This document shows, piece by piece, positions 7,105 to 12,021 of a stretch of 12,021 bases of DNA. A program made the translations under genes and the position numbers. The number at the start of each line of letters is the position of its first letter. Position 1 is the stretch's first letter. A model generated the notes under the pieces. It was not told where the DNA came from. It did not search any database and worked only from the letters and a program-made list of their open reading frames with translations. Source of the DNA: Prevotellaceae bacterium UBA1720 (lineage in GTDB: Bacteria > Bacteroidota > Bacteroidia > Bacteroidales > Bacteroidaceae); the NCBI GenBank assembly GCA_002317475.1, contig DCIS01000034.1, positions 13,432 through 25,452 of the forward strand, written 5' to 3'.

Positions 7105-9294
7105 TCACATACGACTGCGTGAATCCTGACCTGCTCCTGTACCTTTATACTTGCTCTTGGTGGCATTAAAACGGTAGTGAGCAGAGAGGGAAATGCGCTG
7201 GAAATCATAGATGTCACGCTGTTGACCGAGAATATGGGACTGCTGCATCTGGTAGTTGCCAAGGTCTATCACAACATTGTGGTATGCGGTGTGGAAGATG
7301 TCACCACAGGAGAGGCGAAGTGAGAGAGCATCATTCTTGAGGAAGGACTTCTGAACAGCAAAGGTGAGATTCCAGAACCAGTTGGTCAGTTCGGCATTGC
7401 CATAATGTGCTGAGGAAAGGAGTTCGGAATTAAGTCCGAGATTGACGGGCGAACCTTTGCGCACAGGGATGCGGAAAGTATTGTTGGTGTTGAAGACGAA
7501 CATGGGTTTGTTGTAGTCAACACGACGGTAACCTGTTGACGCACGTGGATCAGGGAGATCTAGACTGAGCCACTGCTTCTGAAGACCAACTGTATAGTTG
7601 ATTTGCCAAAGACCTATGGTAGGCGAGGCGTTGAGGTAGGTACTGAAGCGATGAATGGGCTTGTCAAGGTTCACCCAACTGATGAGCGCCGTACCGTTGT
7701 CGTCATAGGGATAGCTCCAGTCATAGAGACCATTCTGCTGCAGGGAATAGAAGGTGGACAGATTGAGCCAGTTCCAGTGCAGATTGAGGTTGACATCATG
7801 ACGAACCTCACTCTTCAGCGTAGGATCACCGGTAGAGAGGGTAAAACGATTGTTGTACTCGATATTGGTACGTAGGATGCGGTAGTCGGGACGGCGCGTC
7901 TTTGTGGTGTACCCTAGGGAAGCCTGTACCTGTCCCAGCTCAGTACTAAAACTGAGGAAGGGCAAGAGGTTGTCTGGATTACGGTTGAGGTTGAGTGTGG
8001 GGTTGTAGGCGTTCTCATAAGAAAAATCCACATGCTCATAGCGAAGACCTAAGCTCAGCATGCCTGCCTTGGGAATCATCGTGCCATATTCGGCAAAGAG
8101 GGCATAGGTATTCTCACGGACGGACGACTTATCGTTGGCAATGCTTTCCTCTGTGATATCATAGAGGTTCTTGCGTTTGGTGAAGACCAATTCTGTACCA
8201 GCCTGCAGTTTGCCTGCTCCAATGGGGTAAGAGAGGAGAAGTTTGGTGGCCAGCAGACGATTACGCGCATCACTATTTGTAACGACATGCTTGATGGCCG
8301 AGGCACTATTGACCTGCGAAGCAGCCTCGGAAAGTTCGATGGTACGGGCATTTCCCGTCTCGCTGGTAGTGTAGAAATCAGCATTCCAGTCCACCCCCAG
8401 ACGACCATGCTCACCATTGTAATAGAGGTTGTCCAACCAAGAATTCACCCCATCAGCATCCGTATGGGTCTCAGCGTAGAGATGATCCTCCTTGACACCA
8501 TTACGTAGGATGTCCTCGTCCATCTTGAACCCCGTATCCCCCTTGAGATTGTCGGCACGTTCCACTTTGAATCCTATAAAACGAGTGTCTGACAACTGAT
8601 AGTTGATGCCGAAATTATACCTAATGGTGTTGTATTGCTGATCCATGTGTGTGGTACCTGTCTGTGCAAAATTGGTGCTTCCAAAGGTCTGCTGAGTGAC
8701 ATCCGTATCGTAGTGTCCAAGGTAGCAGTCATCAAAGGTAAAACCTCCAAAAACGTCCATTTCATCGCGTCTATAGTTCAGATTGACCGTTGTACCAAGA
8801 GTATTATTGGGGCACGAAGGAGCCAGTTCATCCTTGAAGTCGGCACTTATGCCCAAACCTTCTCCCGAACGGCGAACTGTACGAATGCGCACCACAGCAT
8901 TGACCTCTGCGCCATACTGCGAACCTGGGGTGGTGATGACCTCCACATCCTTGACATCATGACTTGAGAGGCGTTGTAATTCGGAGAGATCATACACACG
9001 GCGGCCGTTGATATAATAAACTGGTGTGCCCTTTCCGATGACCTGCAACTGTCCTTGAAGACGTACAATACCAGGAACACGCAGGAGTACGTCCTCGGCT
9101 GTGCCCACGGTAGAGACAGAGGTACCCACGACGCGTGTGAGCATGTTGCCATCCTTCATCCTGGTCTTGGCGGGAATCTTCACCTTAATCTCCTTAAGCA
9201 TATAGGAATTGAACATTGAATCCTGCTCTGCCGTCTGTGCGCTGCATGTCAGGGACGCGAGAATAAACAATAAGATAAGAGTAAGTACAGTCAT
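7105..9294 (-). CDS. Outer-membrane beta-barrel protein with TonB-receptor-like plug (OMP_b-brl_3 type)
   Basis: This 729-residue outer-membrane protein belongs to the Bacteroidota family of plug-plus-barrel proteins. The signal peptide is MTVLTLILLFILASLTCSA, with Q20 likely the first mature residue. A plug of about 35-140 shows TAEDVLLRVPGIVRLQGQLQ, VYYINGRRVYDLSEL, and DVKDVEVITTPGSQYGAEVN followed by VVRIRT. The barrel fills the rest and ends in the family tail FNATKSKYKGTGAGQDSRSR. Many members carry a carboxypeptidase-regulatory-like (CarboxypepD_reg) domain before the plug. Here only about 15 residues separate the signal peptide from the plug, so it is a short form. The ATG at 9294 is preferred over the in-frame ATG at 9594, because the latter lies upstream of a consensus promoter and encodes no signal peptide. 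The ligand is unknown. The divergent LytTR gene is its probable regulator. Confidence 0.88.
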   Translation of the reverse strand: MTVLTLILLFILASLTCSAQTAEQDSMFNSYMLKEIKVKIPAKTRMKDGNMLTRVVGTSVSTVGTAEDVLLRVPGIVRLQGQLQVIGKGTPVYYINGRRVYDLSELQRLSSHDVKDVEVITTPGSQYGAEVNAVVRIRTVRRSGEGLGISADFKDELAPSCPNNTLGTTVNLNYRRDEMDVFGGFTFDDCYLGHYDTDVTQQTFGSTNFAQTGTTHMDQQYNTIRYNFGINYQLSDTRFIGFKVERADNLKGDTGFKMDEDILRNGVKEDHLYAETHTDADGVNSWLDNLYYNGEHGRLGVDWNADFYTTSETGNARTIELSEAASQVNSASAIKHVVTNSDARNRLLATKLLLSYPIGAGKLQAGTELVFTKRKNLYDITEESIANDKSSVRENTYALFAEYGTMIPKAGMLSLGLRYEHVDFSYENAYNPTLNLNRNPDNLLPFLSFSTELGQVQASLGYTTKTRRPDYRILRTNIEYNNRFTLSTGDPTLKSEVRHDVNLNLHWNWLNLSTFYSLQQNGLYDWSYPYDDNGTALISWVNLDKPIHRFSTYLNASPTIGLWQINYTVGLQKQWLSLDLPDPRASTGYRRVDYNKPMFVFNTNNTFRIPVRKGSPVNLGLNSELLSSAHYGNAELTNWFWNLTFAVQKSFLKNDALSLRLSCGDIFHTAYHNVVIDLGNYQMQQSHILGQQRDIYDFQRISLSAHYRFNATKSKYKGTGAGQDSRSRM

Positions 9295-9335
9295 AGTGCT
9301 ATAATTTTTTAATGATTGTTTGCTTGTTGACAATG

Positions 9336-9366
9336 CAAAGGTATTATCAATAGAAATAATGTGCAA
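9336..9366 (-). promoter_or_regulatory. Bacteroidota-type promoter for the beta-barrel gene
   Basis: On the minus strand TTG (9366-9364) is followed after exactly 20 bp by TACCTTTG (9343-9336). The predicted transcription start is near 9330, which leaves a leader of about 36 nt to the ATG at 9294. This fixes the short form of the gene. Confidence 0.72.
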
Positions 9367-9369
9367 TAG

Positions 9370-9440
9370 AAGGGATAGACGGCAGGGCAAAATGGGATTA
9401 ATAGCGATGAAATGGGACGAAATGAAGGTTTTTGGGACGT
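9370..9440. promoter_or_regulatory. GGGA direct repeats spaced two helical turns, possible LytTR operator
   Basis: GGGA occurs at 9372, 9394, 9414 and 9434, at spacings of 22, 20 and 20 bp, all in the same orientation. The last three share a TGGGAY core, and the middle two share AATGGGAY. They fill the space between the divergent promoters of the beta-barrel gene and the membrane LytTR gene, just upstream of both -33 regions. LytTR proteins characteristically bind short direct repeats about two turns apart, so an operator is plausible. This is an inference from spacing and context. Confidence 0.35.
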
Positions 9441-9479
9441 ATGGTAAGAAAAAATGTATGACGGTTGCTTGTTTTTGAT

Positions 9480-9487
9480 TATCTTTG
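9480..9487 (+). promoter_or_regulatory. -7 element for the membrane LytTR regulator gene
   Basis: TATCTTTG followed by C matches the -7 consensus TAnnTTTG. The -33 position holds only a partial match (TATG near 9457-9460), so activation may need a protein. The element overlaps the in-frame TTG at 9485, which argues that translation starts at the ATG at 9521. Confidence 0.5.
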
Positions 9488-9520
9488 CAACCGAAAAAAC
9501 GAACAGGAAGAACAAAGATT

Positions 9521-10426
9521 ATGGAAAAGATTTGGCAGATAATGACGTATTCGGCAAAGTGCTGCGTTTGGGTGCTGTTGATCCTGGCACTCATTCAACC
9601 CTTTGGCATAGACAAGATGCAGGAAGGCAGACTGGTGTTCATCCTCGTAGAGACGCTGCTATGCTTCCTGTCTATTTGCATCTCTGACACGATTGCCACC
9701 CTCATTTCAGGGGAGATGAAGGAAGAATGCGCCACCCTAATGTCGTTTGCAAAACACATTGCCATAGGCAACCTTATCAACATCCCATTGCTTGGGGCAC
9801 TCCTGCTTACGTATAATTCGTGGAATGACACGGGTAGCCTCTCCACCTATTGGTTCTGGGGAGGAACCTTCACACTGCACCCACTTTTCGAGATGAGTTC
9901 GTATGTGGCATTCCTCTCGTTTTTCCTCGTCGCTGGTCAGTATCTCAACTTCAGAAACACCACGCTGAAACGCGAACTCAACGAGATAAAGGCCATCAAC
10001 CACATGCTTGAACTACGCCAGGAACGTCTGGAGAATGAGGAGGATGACCAGACAAAACCCAATACTGAGGAAAACGCAGAAAACATGATAACCATCACCG
10101 GACAGGGACAAGATGCCACTCTGACCGTCAGTTCCACAAAGATCATCTATGTGGAATCTATGGCCAACTATGCAGACATTTGCTATATCGATGACAACGA
10201 AATCATTCACAAAACCCTACGCATCACCTTGAAACAGATGCGTGAAACGTTGGAGTGTATAGACTGCATCGCCCAATGTCACCGTGCCTTCCTGGTGAAC
10301 ATCAATTTCGTAGTGAGTATGACAAGCCGCAATCCAGGCTATCAACTGCAACTCTTCGGCATGGACAAACAGATTCCTGTATCAAGAGCTAATACAGATA
10401 TCATAAAGGCCAAACTGGTAGTTTGA
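9521..10426 (+). CDS. Membrane-anchored LytTR-domain transcriptional regulator
   Basis: This 301-residue one-component regulator is anchored in the inner membrane. Four hydrophobic segments (about 13-29, 38-62, 78-97, 122-143) are followed by a charged helical linker (147-175), an acidic stretch, and a LytTR DNA-binding domain (about 190-298) with IIYVESMANYADIC, CHRAFLVNINFV and IPVSRAN. There is no receiver and no kinase domain, so the membrane part probably senses the signal directly. The gene is divergent from the beta-barrel gene and shares a 226-bp spacer with GGGA repeats, which suggests it controls that gene and itself. The ATG at 9521 is chosen because an upstream TTG at 9485 lies inside the promoter. 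The general arrangement (membrane segments plus LytTR) is known in Bacteroidota; the signal here is unknown. Confidence 0.9.
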   Translation: MEKIWQIMTYSAKCCVWVLLILALIQPFGIDKMQEGRLVFILVETLLCFLSICISDTIATLISGEMKEECATLMSFAKHIAIGNLINIPLLGALLLTYNSWNDTGSLSTYWFWGGTFTLHPLFEMSSYVAFLSFFLVAGQYLNFRNTTLKRELNEIKAINHMLELRQERLENEEDDQTKPNTEENAENMITITGQGQDATLTVSSTKIIYVESMANYADICYIDDNEIIHKTLRITLKQMRETLECIDCIAQCHRAFLVNINFVVSMTSRNPGYQLQLFGMDKQIPVSRANTDIIKAKLVV

Positions 10427-10450
10427 CCCAAAATCCAAACGGATCTAATA

Positions 10451-10507
10451 CAAAAATACGGTCGGGAACAGCCGAGGGAAGTTATTCCAACTGTTTCCGA
10501 CCGTATT
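10451..10507 (-). terminator. Strong stem-loop, likely terminator of the flotillin transcript
   Basis: AATACGGTCGGGAACAG (10455-10471) pairs with CTGTTTCCGACCGTATT (10491-10507). The arms are 17 bp with one non-Watson-Crick position. The 19-nt loop contains a smaller GGAA/TTCC hairpin. On the minus strand the stem runs into a run of five T, as in an intrinsic terminator. It lies about 130 nt past the flotillin stop codon. On the plus strand no T-tract follows, so termination of the LytTR transcript here is less certain. Confidence 0.6.
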
Positions 10508-10530
10508 GGTCATGTGATGTCTGAGATAAT

Positions 10531-10636
10531 CCTAGGTGTTCCTTTATTCCTAGGACTCTTCTAGGTTATTCTATGTCTTCCTAGGACCTCCTAGGTTTTC
10601 CTAGGCGATCCTAGAACATTCCTATGTTCTCCTAGG
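10531..10636. repeat. Eleven-unit, 10-bp-period array of CCTAGG palindromes
   Basis: CCTAGG or a close variant starts at 10531, 10541, 10549, 10560, 10570, 10580, 10590, 10600, 10610, 10621 and 10631. Most steps are exactly 10 bp, with three of 8 or 11. Full CCTAGG is present at 10531, 10549, 10580, 10590, 10600 and 10631; the other units are degenerate (CCTTTA, TCTAGG, TCTATG, CCTAGA, CCTATG). Spacers are T-rich. The array ends directly at the flotillin stop codon, so it would be the first part of that gene's 3' untranslated region. The period is not a multiple of three and there is no ORF. Function unknown. Confidence 0.85.
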
Positions 10637-12013
10637 TTACTCTGCGCTTTCTGGCTCAACCTCGGCGGCTTGCTTCTTGCCGAGATACTCGGGAAGCGAC
10701 ATACCTGCCTGATCGAAGAGTTCGTTGAGGGGAGGAACGCTCTTCATGAGTCCTGATAGGAAATTGGCAGTCGAACCCTTGCCATCAGCATTGCCACCAT
10801 TGTCCCAAACGGTAACCTTGTCGATATTGATGCCCTTGATAGCCTCGACCTGAGTCTTGACCAGCTCAGGCAACTTCTCGAGCAACAACAGGGTGTAAGC
10901 CTTATTAGGATCACCACCAGCAGCCTGGATCATCTTGTCATAACCATCAGCCTGCTTGGTCAGTACCTCATAAAGACCCTTTGCTTCAGCCTCCATCTTG
11001 GCGAAGATGGCATCAGCCTCACCCTTGGCATTGACACGCTTCTGCTCAGCTTCTGCCTCAGCGGCAATCACAAGACGCTTCTTCTCAATCTCCTGAGATA
11101 CCAGTACGTTGGCCGTCTGGGTACTGCGCTCACGGTCAGCACGTGCAACCTCGGCTTTCTGTTCAGCAGCATAAGCTTCCTCAAGTGCTTGTGCCTGTGC
11201 CACCTTCTCGGCAGCAGTTGCCTTACGCTGTGCCTCAGCCTCACGCTCACGACGATTGGCATCACTATTGGCAATGGCAATCTTAGCCTCGTTCTCACCG
11301 GCAACAGCCTGAGCATTTGCCTCTGCCGTACGGATACGAGTCTCACGGACAGCCTCAGCCTTACCGATCTCTCCGACCTTCTCCTGCTCAGCCACACGCA
11401 CCTTGGCCTCATTGATAGCCTTGGCAGCAGCCTCCTGACCGAGTGCCTCGATATAGCCACTCTCGTCCTTGATATCGGTCACATTCACGTTGATGAGCTT
11501 CAGACCGATCTTCTTCAGCTCTACCTCGACATTGGCAGTGATAGCCTCCAGGAACTTGTCACGATCGCTGTTCAACTCCTCAATACTCATGGTAGCAATA
11601 ACCAGACGAAGCTGACCGAAAAGGATGTCTCGTGCCATCTCCTGAATCTGATTGGCAGACTGACCCAGAAGGCGCTCTGCAGCAGCAGTCATATATTCCG
11701 GATCGGTGCTGATACCTACGGTGAAACGGCAGGGAACATCAACACGGATATTCTGACGGCTCAGTGCGTTGGTCAGGTTGGCATCAATACCAATGGGGGT
11801 CAGACTCATGTAAGCATAGTCCTGAATGACGGGCCACACAAAAGCACCACCACCGTGTACACAGTTGGCAGACTTCTTGGCACCACTGCCACTACCGTAG
11901 ATAACCAGGATCTTGTCGGCAGGACACTTACGATAACGATTGGCCAAAAAGGCCACAATGGCAACCACCAAAACGGCGCCAACGACAATAAGGGTTAGTG
12001 GATCTTCTAACAT
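10637..12013 (-). CDS. floT: Flotillin (SPFH/Band 7 domain protein, FloT/YuaG-like)
   Basis: This 458-residue membrane scaffold protein of the flotillin family organises membrane microdomains. A single N-terminal hydrophobic segment (about 5-25, LTLIVVGAVLVVAIVAFLAN) anchors it. An SPFH/Band 7 domain follows (about 27-190), with FVWPVIQDYAYMSLTPIGID and DILFGQLRLVIATMSIEELN. A long Ala/Glu-rich coiled coil (about 190-350) has the flotillin-type repeats of A-E-A. The C-terminal part includes YTLLLLEKLPELVKTQVEAI, followed by a low-complexity acidic tail. Bacillus FloT is about 509 residues, so this one is slightly short but appears complete. The start at 12013 lies 8 bp from the window edge, so its promoter and any NfeD partner gene upstream are not visible. 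The symbol rests on similarity only. Confidence 0.93.
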   Translation of the reverse strand: MLEDPLTLIVVGAVLVVAIVAFLANRYRKCPADKILVIYGSGSGAKKSANCVHGGGAFVWPVIQDYAYMSLTPIGIDANLTNALSRQNIRVDVPCRFTVGISTDPEYMTAAAERLLGQSANQIQEMARDILFGQLRLVIATMSIEELNSDRDKFLEAITANVEVELKKIGLKLINVNVTDIKDESGYIEALGQEAAAKAINEAKVRVAEQEKVGEIGKAEAVRETRIRTAEANAQAVAGENEAKIAIANSDANRREREAEAQRKATAAEKVAQAQALEEAYAAEQKAEVARADRERSTQTANVLVSQEIEKKRLVIAAEAEAEQKRVNAKGEADAIFAKMEAEAKGLYEVLTKQADGYDKMIQAAGGDPNKAYTLLLLEKLPELVKTQVEAIKGINIDKVTVWDNGGNADGKGSTANFLSGLMKSVPPLNELFDQAGMSLPEYLGKKQAAEVEPESAE

Positions 12014-12021
12014 AGTTTTAT

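Noticed and set aside
9295..9594. N-terminal extension of the beta-barrel protein from the ATG at 9594
   Set aside because: It would span both divergent promoters and overlap the start of the LytTR gene; the signal peptide begins at 9294.
10531..10636. CRISPR array
   Set aside because: The unit is only about 10 bp with 3-5 bp spacers and no cas genes are nearby; CRISPR repeats and spacers are each more than 20 bp.

Overview
The window looks like chromosomal DNA of a Bacteroidota bacterium, most likely order Bacteroidales and Prevotella-like. Three things suggest this. Several start sites are preceded by the Bacteroidota-type promoter (TTG, 20 bp, TAnnTTTG) rather than -35/-10 boxes and Shine-Dalgarno sites. 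Most of the genes encode outer-membrane proteins of families typical of this phylum. One barrel protein ends in the KSKYKGTGAG tail that I know from Bacteroidales barrel proteins. The genus is an inference; there is no rRNA or other marker gene here.

Layout. Positions 41-1837 (minus strand) hold a two-gene operon: a membrane LytS-like histidine kinase followed 18 bp later by its LytTR response regulator. Positions 1993-2958 (minus) encode an unusual regulator that joins a ScdA_N-like segment, a hemerythrin/RIC (YtfE)-like di-iron domain and a LuxR-type HTH. It lies 51 bp downstream of a phosphate-selective-porin-family (O/P) protein (3010-4227, minus), so the two may share a transcript. The porin is divergent from a classical TonB-dependent receptor (4393-6930, plus), with a good promoter on each side of a 165-bp spacer. 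Next comes a convergent spacer with a three-copy 11-bp tandem repeat. A second outer-membrane beta-barrel/plug protein (7105-9294, minus) is divergent from a membrane-anchored one-component LytTR regulator (9521-10426, plus). The spacer between them holds back-to-back promoters and GGGA repeats spaced about two helical turns apart. The last intergenic region holds a strong 17-bp stem-loop and an 11-unit CCTAGG array with a 10-bp period, and it abuts the stop codon of a flotillin (10637-12013, minus).

How the parts may work together. The window is mostly outer-membrane transport plus its sensing. Two barrel/receptor loci each sit beside a regulator: porin and TonB receptor beside the di-iron HTH protein, and the second barrel beside the membrane LytTR protein. 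The kinase-regulator pair is a further sensing module. The most original signals are the ScdA/hemerythrin-LuxR regulator, the helically phased CCTAGG array, and the recurrence of 10-11 bp tandem repeats at three gene ends. No tRNA, rRNA, insertion sequence or CRISPR array was seen.
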